A stretch of DNA of 42,058 nucleotides from an uncultured Alphaproteobacteria bacterium (GTDB taxonomy: Bacteria; Pseudomonadota; Alphaproteobacteria; CAAHEQ01; UBA3637). The translations under genes were made by a program, and so were the position numbers. Below, one piece after another: positions 28,018 to 36,753 of this stretch. The stretch covers positions 1 to 42,058 of the forward strand of contig CANQKV010000005.1 of the NCBI GenBank assembly GCA_947624545.1, in the 5' to 3' direction. Position 1 is the stretch's first letter. Every line of letters begins with the position of its first letter. The notes under the pieces are model-generated. The model saw only the letters and a list, made by a program, of their open reading frames with translations, ran no database searches and was not told where the DNA came from.

Positions 28018-29358
28018 CTAAAAGCCTGTTTTTTTGTTTATATCACAATTTAATTCGCCTGACAAGGAGGTTGCGCTTGCTTTTTTGATTTTTAACGGCA
28101 CAATTTGATTAAGATAACCGTCATCTGCTTCAACATGAACCGTTTGCAAATAAGGCGTATAGCCGATAAGCTGTCCTTTTTTCTTTCCTTTTTCAACCAA
28201 CAACACTTCTAATGTTTTTCCCACGGTTTTTTCATATGCTTTTTTTTGTTGTTCCAACAATAAAGCCTGCAACCGAATCAAGCGTTCCGTTTTGACTTCT
28301 TCCGGCACTTGATTTTTCATTAATGCTGCCGGCGTGCCGGGACGCGGACTGTATTTAAACGAATAGGAGGAAGCATATTCGACTTGACGCACAACATCAA
28401 GCGTTTGTTCAAAATCCGCTTCCGTTTCACCGGGAAAGCCGACAATAAAATCAGACGAAACGGCAATATCGGGACGCGCTTTTCGAAATTGCTCGACAAT
28501 ATCAATATACTGTTCCGCCGTATATTGTCGATTCATTGCCTTTAAAACGGTATTACTGCCCGATTGAATCGGTAAATGAATGTAGGGCATTAATTGCGGT
28601 ATTTCAGCATGCGCTCTGATAACGCTTCGGGTAATTTTTGAAGGATATGAGGTCGTATAACGCAATCTTTTCAATCCGTCTACTTGCGCAACCAAATAAA
28701 GCAATTCACCGAAATCAGCGGCACCGCTTCCATGCCAGCAGTTCACATTTTGCCCCAAAAGCATAATTTCTTTAGCACCTGTTTCGACTAATTGCCGTGC
28801 TTCATCAATAATCTCGGCGGCGGAACGGGAATATTCGCATCCGCGCGTATAAGGAACAACGCAATACGTGCAAAAATTATCACATCCTTCTTGAATCGCC
28901 AAAAAGCTCGAAGCCGAAGTTGCCTTTGTTTTCGGCAGATAATCAAATTTGGATTCGGCAGGAAAATCAGCTTTTAACACGCGTCCGTTTTTTCGATGAA
29001 ACCGCGCAACCATTTCGGGTAACAAATGATAATTTTGCGGACCGACGGCAATATCCACCGTATGCGATCGTTTTAAAATTTCAGCCCCTTCGGCCTGAAC
29101 GACACAACCGCACACAATAATCAATGTTTCTTTTTTTTGTCGGGCGCGTTCTTGTTTAAACGCATTTAACCGTCCGATTTCCGAAAACAACTTTTCCGAT
29201 GCTTTTTCTCGAATATGGCAGGTGTTTAACAATAAAATATCCGCCTCCGTCGGTTCGTCGGTTTCTTCATAGCCCAATGTTTCCAACGCATCGCGAATGC
29301 GGGCGGAATCATAAATATTCATTTGGCAACCGAATGTTTTAATAAAAATCTTACCCAA
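28018..29358 (-). CDS. miaB: tRNA-2-methylthio-N6-dimethylallyladenosine synthase
   Basis: [50 protein letters not shown]. Confidence 0.97.
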   Translation of the reverse strand: MGKIFIKTFGCQMNIYDSARIRDALETLGYEETDEPTEADILLLNTCHIREKASEKLFSEIGRLNAFKQERARQKKETLIIVCGCVVQAEGAEILKRSHTVDIAVGPQNYHLLPEMVARFHRKNGRVLKADFPAESKFDYLPKTKATSASSFLAIQEGCDNFCTYCVVPYTRGCEYSRSAAEIIDEARQLVETGAKEIMLLGQNVNCWHGSGAADFGELLYLVAQVDGLKRLRYTTSYPSKITRSVIRAHAEIPQLMPYIHLPIQSGSNTVLKAMNRQYTAEQYIDIVEQFRKARPDIAVSSDFIVGFPGETEADFEQTLDVVRQVEYASSYSFKYSPRPGTPAALMKNQVPEEVKTERLIRLQALLLEQQKKAYEKTVGKTLEVLLVEKGKKKGQLIGYTPYLQTVHVEADDGYLNQIVPLKIKKASATSLSGELNCDINKKTGF

Positions 29359-29370
29359 TAAAAACCTCCG

Positions 29371-30123
29371 TTACTTCAAATATTCTTCCACACGCTCTTT
29401 CAATCGTGTAATCGCTTGTTGGCGCGCGAACGCATCGGCGCGTCCCTCTTTCGGATAAACCGTATTCATAAATGTATTATACGCGTCAATCGATAAAACT
29501 TCTTGTGCCGTTTCCTGCATTTTGCGTTGTTTCCAAAGACTGCCCGTTCGCATCAGCGTTGCTTTCTTTTCATCGGGCAGCTGATATGTTTGTAAAATAA
29601 CACGCGCTTCATTGTCTGTTTTATGAACGGTCGGATAATACCATTTTTGATCGGCACTTTCCTGTGCTAAAATTAACAACACATACGGATGCAACATTTC
29701 ACCTTTAAACGGCATATTTTTTTCTTTCATCACGGCTTGAATTTGATCCATATATGAAGCTAATGTCGCCCGCGAAGCTTCATCGGCATCCATTTTCAGC
29801 AAAACTTTTGCCAACGCCACTTGTGCGGTTGCATTGCCGTTTTCCGCCGCCAAGTGATAAAACAACAACATTTTCATAACATCTTTCTGACTCGGATTTT
29901 GCTTGTTTTGGTAAAAACGTGCCAACCAAAATTGCGCATCTTCATCATTTTCATTCACGGCACATTGCGAAAAATCAGCAACCGCCTGATCCGTATTTCC
30001 CTCATTTAACGCCGTTTGCGCCGCGACACATTCGGCATGAGCGGAAAAAGCAACCACGCTTGAAAAAATCATTCCAAACGACAACGTGCGACAGAACATT
30101 AAAATATCTTTCATTTTATTCAT
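29371..30123 (-). CDS. Secreted Sel1/TPR-like repeat protein
   Basis: Signal peptide (VVAFSAHAECVA); AQFWLARFYQNKQNP..., LFYHLAAENGNATAQVALAKVLLK. Start at 30123 preferred because GGAGG lies upstream. Confidence 0.65.
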   Translation of the reverse strand: MNKMKDILMFCRTLSFGMIFSSVVAFSAHAECVAAQTALNEGNTDQAVADFSQCAVNENDEDAQFWLARFYQNKQNPSQKDVMKMLLFYHLAAENGNATAQVALAKVLLKMDADEASRATLASYMDQIQAVMKEKNMPFKGEMLHPYVLLILAQESADQKWYYPTVHKTDNEARVILQTYQLPDEKKATLMRTGSLWKQRKMQETAQEVLSIDAYNTFMNTVYPKEGRADAFARQQAITRLKERVEEYLK

Positions 30124-32050
30124 CAAAAACAACCTCCACATGGCTCACTTGTTCCGGTGCCGGAACAACACTTGAAAAAAAGGCTTGAACGGAATTACCG
30201 TCAATTTCAGGTTGGGATAAAATAATGCGTTTTCGCGCAATCGGATTATCATTCTGATCATAAACGATTGCTTTTAATTGCGGAATAACAACTTTTGTCA
30301 ATTCCGTATTGGCAACAACGCCTTTAATCATTAATCTCATCACACCTGCTTCATTTTGCGATATTTCATAAGCAATATCTTGTATTTTCAAAATACGATT
30401 TGCTTCGGACACGTTTATTTGTTTTGCTTGCATCGGCTCATCAACCGTAAACAACGGCACACTTTCCGACGAAGTTTGTGCTTGCGGTACTTGCGCCTGT
30501 GGTGCCTGTACCTGCGGTTCTTGTGCCTGCGGTGCCTGCGCCTGCGGTTCTTGCGTCGGAACTTGTGCCTGCGGTTCTTGCGCCTGTGATACTTGCGTCG
30601 GAACTTGTGCCTGCGGTTCTTGTGCCTGCGCTTCCTGCGCCTGTGATACTTGCGTCGGAACTTGTGCCTGCGGTACCTGTGCCTGCGGTTCTTGCGCCTG
30701 CGGTGCCTGTGCCATATTTTCAGACGAATCATTTACCGACGGTGCAAACGGTTCGTTTGTTACGGATTGCGATAACCGATGTTCTGTTGCCAAAGCGGCA
30801 ACTTCATTTTCTAAACTTTCAATCGCCACGCCCTGCTCTAATTGTTCATCCAATAATTTCGCTGCTTTTTGCGCTTCATCGGAAGAAACTTTTTCAACAC
30901 GCGACGGCGTCGGCTGTTGCCCTTGTACCTGCTCTTGTGTCTGTGCCTGCGGTTGAACTTGCGGCTGCACTTGTTCTGCCTGCGGTTGTGCTTGTTCTGC
31001 TTGCGGCTGCGGTTGCACCTGCGTTTGTGCCTGTGGTTGTTCTGCTTGCGACTGTTGCGGTTGCGAATCGTCAACAGTCGTTTTGTTCATCCGGGCAACT
31101 GCTTGTTCTTCTTTGGCTTGTTGTGCCAATAATTGTGTAGGTTTCGGAGCTTGTGCCGTTTGTTGATTCATGGCAATCTGCGGAACAGAATCGGTTGCTG
31201 ATTTCACTGTCGTTTCGGATTCTGTCGGTACAGGTGTTGTTGCCGCAAGTGTTTTTGCTTCTTCAACATCGGCACTCGGCTTTTCCGACTTCATCGGCGG
31301 AAGGGGCGAATGAGCAGCGGATTCGTTTTTGGAAACATCTGCCGACGGTTGCACTGATTGCGGCGCATTTTTTTGAACGACACCGTTATTTTTTGCGGGA
31401 ACGGCGGGCGTTTTTTCTTTGGGTACATAATTTTTATCCAATTTCGAAGCGATAAAATCTTCCGTTTTTTCCAAAAGCGGATATTGTTCCAACAAATAAA
31501 GAGCGCCGTAACAAATCCCGCCTGCCACGCACAGCCAGAATAATGCGCTGATAAAAGAAGTCTTTTTCTTTTTTGTTTCAACGGGTTTAAACGCTTCGGG
31601 CAATGTATCCAACCGATCGGATGCCTGCGGTGTTTCATTTGCCAACAAGGCAATCGAATCAATATCGGAAAAAGTCGGTTCTGTTCGCTCGACTTCTGTT
31701 TTTTCGACATCTTGATTTGATTGTAAAACAGAATCTTGCGTTTTTTCATCGGATCCGCTCGATTCGTTTTTCTCTTCGATTTTTTCCTCCGATTCGCTTG
31801 AAGAAGCGTTCATTTCGTTTGCCGTCATTATTTCGCCGTTATTGCCGTTTGCCTCGCTCATCACAGCGGAAACGGTGGGAATTTCCTCTTCTTCCAAAGC
31901 GGCATCATCGCCGTAAAAACCAGTCTGACGTTCACTTTTCAGGGAAAAATAATTTCCGCAGGCACAGCAGTGAAACTTTTGTCCCTCAGGTACTCTTATC
32001 TCATCGGAAATAACATACTGTGTAAAACATTTTGGACATATAACTAACAT
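30116..32050 (-). CDS. MJ0042-type zinc-ribbon / single-TM / DUF3426-like protein with a long PQAQ-rich linker
   Basis: MLVICPKCFTQYVISDEIRVPEGQKFHCCACGNYF; TM FISALFWLCVAGGICYGALYLL; C-terminal VMRLMIKGVVANTELTKVVIPQLKAIVYDQNDNPIARKRIIL. Confidence 0.8.
   Translation of the reverse strand: MLVICPKCFTQYVISDEIRVPEGQKFHCCACGNYFSLKSERQTGFYGDDAALEEEEIPTVSAVMSEANGNNGEIMTANEMNASSSESEEKIEEKNESSGSDEKTQDSVLQSNQDVEKTEVERTEPTFSDIDSIALLANETPQASDRLDTLPEAFKPVETKKKKTSFISALFWLCVAGGICYGALYLLEQYPLLEKTEDFIASKLDKNYVPKEKTPAVPAKNNGVVQKNAPQSVQPSADVSKNESAAHSPLPPMKSEKPSADVEEAKTLAATTPVPTESETTVKSATDSVPQIAMNQQTAQAPKPTQLLAQQAKEEQAVARMNKTTVDDSQPQQSQAEQPQAQTQVQPQPQAEQAQPQAEQVQPQVQPQAQTQEQVQGQQPTPSRVEKVSSDEAQKAAKLLDEQLEQGVAIESLENEVAALATEHRLSQSVTNEPFAPSVNDSSENMAQAPQAQEPQAQVPQAQVPTQVSQAQEAQAQEPQAQVPTQVSQAQEPQAQVPTQEPQAQAPQAQEPQVQAPQAQVPQAQTSSESVPLFTVDEPMQAKQINVSEANRILKIQDIAYEISQNEAGVMRLMIKGVVANTELTKVVIPQLKAIVYDQNDNPIARKRIILSQPEIDGNSVQAFFSSVVPAPEQVSHVEVVFDE
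30475..30716 (-). repeat. Tandem repeats encoding (E/V/A)PQAQ(V/E/A)PTQVSQAQ units
   Basis: Repeated 'tgcgcctgcggttcttg/tgcgtcggaacttgtgcctgcgg' blocks in DNA. Confidence 0.85.
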
Positions 32051-32139
32051 TTATCTTTTCCTTTTCAAAAAAATGGTGTAAGTATTATATATACAATTTT
32101 TAAAAAAGTTACAACTTATTTTTAAAAAAGGATGAAAAC

Positions 32140-32871
32140 GTGTTTGAAAAAAATAAATTATCCACCCCCATTGCCGAGTTTAACGGTGTTTCTTTTCGAT
32201 ACGGAAACGGCAGTGATGTTTTAAAAGATATTCAATTAACTCTGCAACCGGGTTCATTTCATTTTATGACGGGCGAAAGCGGTGCGGGGAAAACATCTTT
32301 GCTGGGTTTGCTTTACATGAATCATTTACCCACGCGCGGACGCGTTCGGCTGTTCGGCAAGGCGGTTGATACCTTATCCCGTGCCGAAAAATCACAGATT
32401 CGGCGTCAAATCGGTGTTGTGTTCCAAGATTATCGTCTTCTCAATCACTTAAATGCTTTTGATAACGTGGCGTTACCGTTACGCATTGCAAACGTTAAAG
32501 AAACGGAAATTAAACGCCATGTGAGCGAACTTTTAACATGGGTCGGATTGGAAAAACAAATTCGCGCATTTCCGCCCGAACTGTCCGGCGGTGAAAAACA
32601 ACGAATTGCCATCGCGCGTGCCGTAATTAATCGTCCGCAACTGTTATTGGCAGACGAACCGACCGGCAATGTTGATGATGCCATGGCAAAACGCTTGCTT
32701 TATTTGTTTTTGGAACTCAATAAACTGGGAACAACCATTGTTATTGCAACACACAATCAAAATTTAATTAAACACTTTAAATTTCCGCAACTGCATTTAT
32801 CACACGGACATTTAGAACACCTTGCAACCCCTTCCGCACGCAGCGGCAACCTAACGGAGAATAAAGAATGA
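32140..32871 (+). CDS. ftsE: Cell division ATP-binding protein FtsE
   Basis: MTGESGAGKTSLL; LSGGEKQRIAIARAVINRPQLLLADEPTGNVDD; GTG start. Confidence 0.95.
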   Translation: MFEKNKLSTPIAEFNGVSFRYGNGSDVLKDIQLTLQPGSFHFMTGESGAGKTSLLGLLYMNHLPTRGRVRLFGKAVDTLSRAEKSQIRRQIGVVFQDYRLLNHLNAFDNVALPLRIANVKETEIKRHVSELLTWVGLEKQIRAFPPELSGGEKQRIAIARAVINRPQLLLADEPTGNVDDAMAKRLLYLFLELNKLGTTIVIATHNQNLIKHFKFPQLHLSHGHLEHLATPSARSGNLTENKE

Positions 32872-33761
32872 CAAAAGCTGCCGATATTCCTTTTGCACAA
32901 GATTCATCTACCTTTTTTACTTGTTGGATCAGCATGTTAATGGTTTTTCTGTCTGTTTTGACACTGGCTTTTGCGTTGGTCACGCATACGTCCATACAAA
33001 ATTGGCATAAAAACATTTCCGGCGCCATGACCGTTCAAATTCCCACTTACACCGCTAACGGAAAAGAACGCGGTGATTTGGTTCAAACAGATATTGATGC
33101 CGCTTTGGGGATTTTACTTTCGACCGACGGTGTTATTGATGCAAAAGTTTTAAGCGAATCGCAAATGGATTCGTTAATGGCGCCTTGGATGGGAGAAAAT
33201 GCTTCAACGACGGAACTGCCGCTTCCGAAACTGATTGATGTGCAAATTGATACCGATCATCTGCCTGATTTAGAGCAAATCAAAGCTGACTTTGCCGAAC
33301 AAGTGCCGCTTGCCGTTTTGGACAGTCATCGGCTTTCGTTAGCGGAGCTGGTGACGTTGGCGCAAAACTTAACACGTCTGACGGGGCTTATTTTACTTTT
33401 AATGCTGACAAGTATGGCATTTTCCGTTATTTTTGTGACAAAATCGGGGTTAAAAGTTCATCGACAGGTTATTGCTTTAATTCATATGATGGGGGCGGGC
33501 GATTTTTACATCACGCGTCAATTTGCCAATCGCAGCGGCGGATTGGCATTCAGCGGCGGATTAATCGGATTTATGCTGTCATTACCCGTTATGGCGTTTA
33601 TCGCTTATTATTTAAGCGATTTGACGGGCGGATTTATTATTCAGGCATCGTTAAGCGGTTTTCAATGGCTGTTGCTTATATCCGTTCCGTTGATTGCAGC
33701 GTTATTAGCCTATTTAACGGCGGCTTACACGGTCTTTTCGGAATTAAAAAGAAGCTTGTAA
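32868..33761 (+). CDS. ftsX: Cell division protein FtsX
   Basis: Four TM segments with FtsX-like architecture; 4-bp overlap with ftsE; VHRQVIALIHMMGAGDFYITRQFANR. Confidence 0.92.
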   Translation: MTKAADIPFAQDSSTFFTCWISMLMVFLSVLTLAFALVTHTSIQNWHKNISGAMTVQIPTYTANGKERGDLVQTDIDAALGILLSTDGVIDAKVLSESQMDSLMAPWMGENASTTELPLPKLIDVQIDTDHLPDLEQIKADFAEQVPLAVLDSHRLSLAELVTLAQNLTRLTGLILLLMLTSMAFSVIFVTKSGLKVHRQVIALIHMMGAGDFYITRQFANRSGGLAFSGGLIGFMLSLPVMAFIAYYLSDLTGGFIIQASLSGFQWLLLISVPLIAALLAYLTAAYTVFSELKRSL

Positions 33762-33762
33762 T

Positions 33763-34353
33763 ATGAAACAAAAACATATTTCACATTTAATTTTATATTG
33801 TCTGGCATTAACTTTTTCCGTCTGGTTAATCGGGTTCGCCGTTTTTTGCGTTTATGCCTTATCTTTGCAATCCGAAAACAACAAACCGAAAGATGCAGTC
33901 GTTGTGCTGACGGGCGGAAGCAATCGCATCGGCACGGCAATAGATGTTTTCAAAAAACATCATGCAAAATACATGCTGATATCGGGCGTCAATAAAAAAG
34001 TAACGAAAGAAAGACTTTTAAACGGTTTAAACGAATCGGAACAAGAAAAAATCACGCTGGGATATGAAGCCGAAAATACGGTCGGAAACGCGCGGGAAAT
34101 CAATAATTGGATTCAAGATAAAAATATTTCTTCCATTTTGCTCATTACCAGTTTTTACCATATGCCGCGCAGTATTTTTGAAATCGGACGAAAAAATCCC
34201 ACGCTTAAAATTGCGCCGTGGCCCGTCTTTCCGACAGAGTTTGATCATTCTGTCGAATGGATTAAAACACGCTATGCCTGGCAGTTGTTTTTAGAATATC
34301 ACAAGTTTATTTTTGTTCAATTTAAATCACTTATACAGCTCGGAGGTTTTTAA
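33763..34353 (+). CDS. YdcF/SanA-like DUF218 protein
   Basis: DAVVVLTGGSNRIGTAIDVFKKHHAKYMLISGV; ENTVGNAREINNWI; SSILLITSFYHMPRS. Confidence 0.9.
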   Translation: MKQKHISHLILYCLALTFSVWLIGFAVFCVYALSLQSENNKPKDAVVVLTGGSNRIGTAIDVFKKHHAKYMLISGVNKKVTKERLLNGLNESEQEKITLGYEAENTVGNAREINNWIQDKNISSILLITSFYHMPRSIFEIGRKNPTLKIAPWPVFPTEFDHSVEWIKTRYAWQLFLEYHKFIFVQFKSLIQLGGF

Positions 34354-34354
34354 G

Positions 34355-35095
34355 ATGTATCAGTTCGGTTTATGGGTTCGTTCCGTTTTATTTCTCATAA
34401 TATTGTATGTCGGTACGTTTATTTTATTCTTCATTTTTATACCGACACTCTTTTTCAGCAGAAAAGCCTCGGGCTGTTTTCCGCGTTTTTGGGCGACGGT
34501 TATGCCCAAAGCCTTACACCTTGTCTGCGGGGTTAAACTGAACATTGAAGGAATAGAAAATCTCCCTCAAAAAAACGGCTATATCATTGCCTCAAAGCAT
34601 CAATCCGCTTTCGAAACAATGGTGTTTCACGCTATTGTGCCGAACGTGTTTTATGTTTTAAAAAAAGAATTAATGTATTTGCCGATTGCCGGAATTTATT
34701 TTTTAAAAACGGGCTGTATTCCCATTGACAGAAAAGGAGGCGCCAAAACAATGCGTCACATGTTAACGGGCGTTAAAAATCGCTTGCAAGAGGGAATGAA
34801 TTTAATTATTTTTCCCGAAGGCACTCGCACGCAACCGGGAACAAAAAAACCTTACACGCCGGGAGTGGCGTTTTTATACGAACAATGCAACGTGCCGGTC
34901 ATACCTGTTGCACTCAACACAGGTTATTGCTGGCCGAAGAACAAAGTGAAGAAATATCCCGGGCAATTAACTTTTCGTTTTTTACCGCCCATTAAACCGG
35001 GACTGGATAAACGCGTTTTTTTAAATTTGCTTTATGAGCAAATTGAATCGGCGCAAGATTCGTTACCCGATCCCTTTCGAAAAGAGGCAAAATGA
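34355..35095 (+). CDS. plsC: 1-acyl-sn-glycerol-3-phosphate acyltransferase
   Basis: KHQSAFET (HX4D-like), FPEGTRTQPG. Start at 34355 behind GGAGG; the ORF track starts at 34313. Confidence 0.92.
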   Translation: MYQFGLWVRSVLFLIILYVGTFILFFIFIPTLFFSRKASGCFPRFWATVMPKALHLVCGVKLNIEGIENLPQKNGYIIASKHQSAFETMVFHAIVPNVFYVLKKELMYLPIAGIYFLKTGCIPIDRKGGAKTMRHMLTGVKNRLQEGMNLIIFPEGTRTQPGTKKPYTPGVAFLYEQCNVPVIPVALNTGYCWPKNKVKKYPGQLTFRFLPPIKPGLDKRVFLNLLYEQIESAQDSLPDPFRKEAK

Positions 35096-36189
35096 TTATT
35101 GAACAAAAAACCGCCGTCGGCATATATTCGGATTCGGGCTTAAACAGTGTTGAAATTGCACTTTTGCAAACAGACGGACTTGACTTATTCGGTAAAAACG
35201 AACAACTGATTCGTCCGTATCCTGCCGATTTGCGCGAAAAAGTGTTTAACTTTATTTTAAAAGGCGATTATACCCGAACGCAGGAAATGATTGAGATTGA
35301 TACGGCGTTAACCGCGTTTCACTTGTCGGTTTATCAGGAGTTTCGCGCGCAAACCGAACGCGCTTATCCCAAAATCGATGTCATCGGTTATTCGGGACAT
35401 GTGGTTTATCATAAACCGAAAGAAAAAATATCGATTGCACTCGGCAATCCGCAAACATTGGCAAACCAAACCAAAACAGCGGTTGTTTCCCGATTTATTC
35501 AATCCGATTTAAAACAAGGCGGTCATGGCGGTCCGTTATTTTCCTCTTATTACAGCGCTTTAACCCAATCGATGGAAAAGCCGTTGGGTATTTTATCCGT
35601 CGGCGGGATTATCACGCTGACGGTTATCGGACCGCTCGGAGAATTGCAGGCATTCGATGTGGGAATCGGAACGGCGTTATTGGATTATTGGATGATGCGT
35701 CGCACGGGTGCCGAAATGGATTTTGACGGAACGACTGCTGCCAAAGGTTGTGTCGATGAGCGATTGGCGACACGTTTGCTGAAACAAAAATATTATGCCG
35801 TCCGTCCGCCGAAAACGGTAAATAAAAATGATTTCATTCAGCTTTATTCACAGGTGGAAGGATGTTCCGTTGCCGACGGTGCCGCAACATTAACGACAGT
35901 TTTGGCACGCAGCATTAAAGAGGCACGAACTTATTTAACCATGCAACCCGTTCAATGGATATTAATCGGCGGCGGAACGTATAATCCCGAAATTGTGCGT
36001 CAAATTAAAAAGGTTTTGCCTGAAAAAATTGTTTTGGGAAAAGATTTCGGATGGAAAAATGATACCTTAAATGCGCAAAGTTATGCTTTTTTAAGCGTGC
36101 GTTCTTTGGCGGGGCTTCCCATCAGTTTTGAGCAAACAACGGGCGTAAATATGCCCACAACCGGCGGCAGTTTGTTTTTACCCGAATAA
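35092..36189 (+). CDS. anmK: Anhydro-N-acetylmuramic acid kinase
   Basis: VDVIGYSGHVVYHKP; FIQSDLKQGGHGGPLFSSYY; LIGGGTYNPEIVRQIK; DFGWKNDTLNAQSYAFLSVRSLAGLPISFEQTTGV. Confidence 0.92.
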   Translation: MIIEQKTAVGIYSDSGLNSVEIALLQTDGLDLFGKNEQLIRPYPADLREKVFNFILKGDYTRTQEMIEIDTALTAFHLSVYQEFRAQTERAYPKIDVIGYSGHVVYHKPKEKISIALGNPQTLANQTKTAVVSRFIQSDLKQGGHGGPLFSSYYSALTQSMEKPLGILSVGGIITLTVIGPLGELQAFDVGIGTALLDYWMMRRTGAEMDFDGTTAAKGCVDERLATRLLKQKYYAVRPPKTVNKNDFIQLYSQVEGCSVADGAATLTTVLARSIKEARTYLTMQPVQWILIGGGTYNPEIVRQIKKVLPEKIVLGKDFGWKNDTLNAQSYAFLSVRSLAGLPISFEQTTGVNMPTTGGSLFLPE

Positions 36190-36240
36190 TTTTTAAGAAC
36201 AAAGACACGTTTTTTTTGCAAATACAATTTTGTTAAATCG

Positions 36241-36268
36241 ATAAACGTATATTAATTATAACGTTTAT
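36241..36268. repeat. Inverted repeat ATAAACGT-N12-ACGTTTAT
   Basis: 8-bp perfect arms in the intergenic region after anmK. Confidence 0.6.
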
Positions 36269-36354
36269 TAATCGTTCATATTTTATTATCGTGTTCATTT
36301 TTTTTACGTTACATAATAAGTTTTTAACAATTTTTTAAGTCACTTCTTCCAAAC

Positions 36355-36455
36355 ATATAAGTCCCCGTCCGAATTCAGGGCTGCTTTAATGTGTTAAAAG
36401 CAAGCTATTATGTAGCTTTGTTTTAGTCCCCGTCCGAATTCGGGGCTACTTTAAT
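36355..36455 (+). CRISPR. Minimal CRISPR-like array (two repeats, one spacer), type II-C-like repeat
   Basis: Copy 1 36355-36390 (atataaGTCCCCGTCCGAATTCAGGGCTGCTTTAAT); spacer 36391-36419; copy 2 36420-36455 (GTTTTAGTCCCCGTCCGAATTCGGGGCTACTTTAAT). Period 65 bp. The last 30 nt of the copies differ at 2 positions. Confidence 0.5.
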
Positions 36456-36515
36456 AACAATACCAAATAGTTATAAAAAGGGTGTCTGGACAAATTATAG
36501 GAGTAATTTTCCCCT

Positions 36516-36543
36516 GAATTCGCATTACATTAAACGTACGTTT
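36516..36543 (+). repeat. 28-nt imperfect direct repeat, copy 1 (GAATTCGCATTACATTAAACGTACGTTT)
   Basis: 25/28 identical to 36661-36688. Confidence 0.8.
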
Positions 36544-36577
36544 TTTGCAACACTTTTTTTTGTGTTTTTGCAAAAAA
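36541..36577. repeat. AT-rich hairpin, terminator-like (ttttttgcaacac ... gtgtttttgcaaaaaa)
   Basis: Inverted repeat with a 3-nt bulge flanked by T and A runs. Confidence 0.5.
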
Positions 36578-36660
36578 AAATTATTTTAAGCAAAAGTTAT
36601 TGATTTAATTGCTGTTTTGTCGTTCTCTTTTTTGTTCTTTTAAGCACTTGAAAATGCTTG

Positions 36661-36688
36661 GAATTCGCGTTGCATTAAAGGTACGTTT
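36661..36688 (+). repeat. 28-nt imperfect direct repeat, copy 2 (GAATTCGCGTTGCATTAAAGGTACGTTT)
   Basis: 25/28 identical to 36516-36543. Confidence 0.8.
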
Positions 36689-36698
36689 AATTTATACT
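36670..36698 (+). promoter_or_regulatory. sigma70-like promoter overlapping repeat copy 2
   Basis: TTGCAT (36670-36675), 17 nt, TATACT (36693-36698), upstream of the ORF with RBS AAGGAG and ATG at 36754. Confidence 0.45.
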
Positions 36699-36753
36699 TT
36701 TACTACCGTGATGTGCTTTCATGGAATTAAAAAACAACAAAAGGAGTTTTCAA

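Noticed and set aside
30478-31140. Plus-strand 220-aa ORF (VPAVLAPAV repeats) and other-frame ORFs there
   Set aside because: Antisense or alternative-frame readings of the PQAQ-repeat gene; no RBS and no independent support.
36190-36354. Clear tracrRNA next to copy 1 on the minus strand
   Set aside because: Minus strand after copy 1 is AT-rich without a GC-rich nexus hairpin or terminator, so I could not support a tracrRNA call.
36456-36502. A third regular CRISPR unit after copy 2
   Set aside because: The sequence expected 65 bp after copy 2 (near 36485) does not match the repeat; only a loose resemblance appears ~18 nt later.
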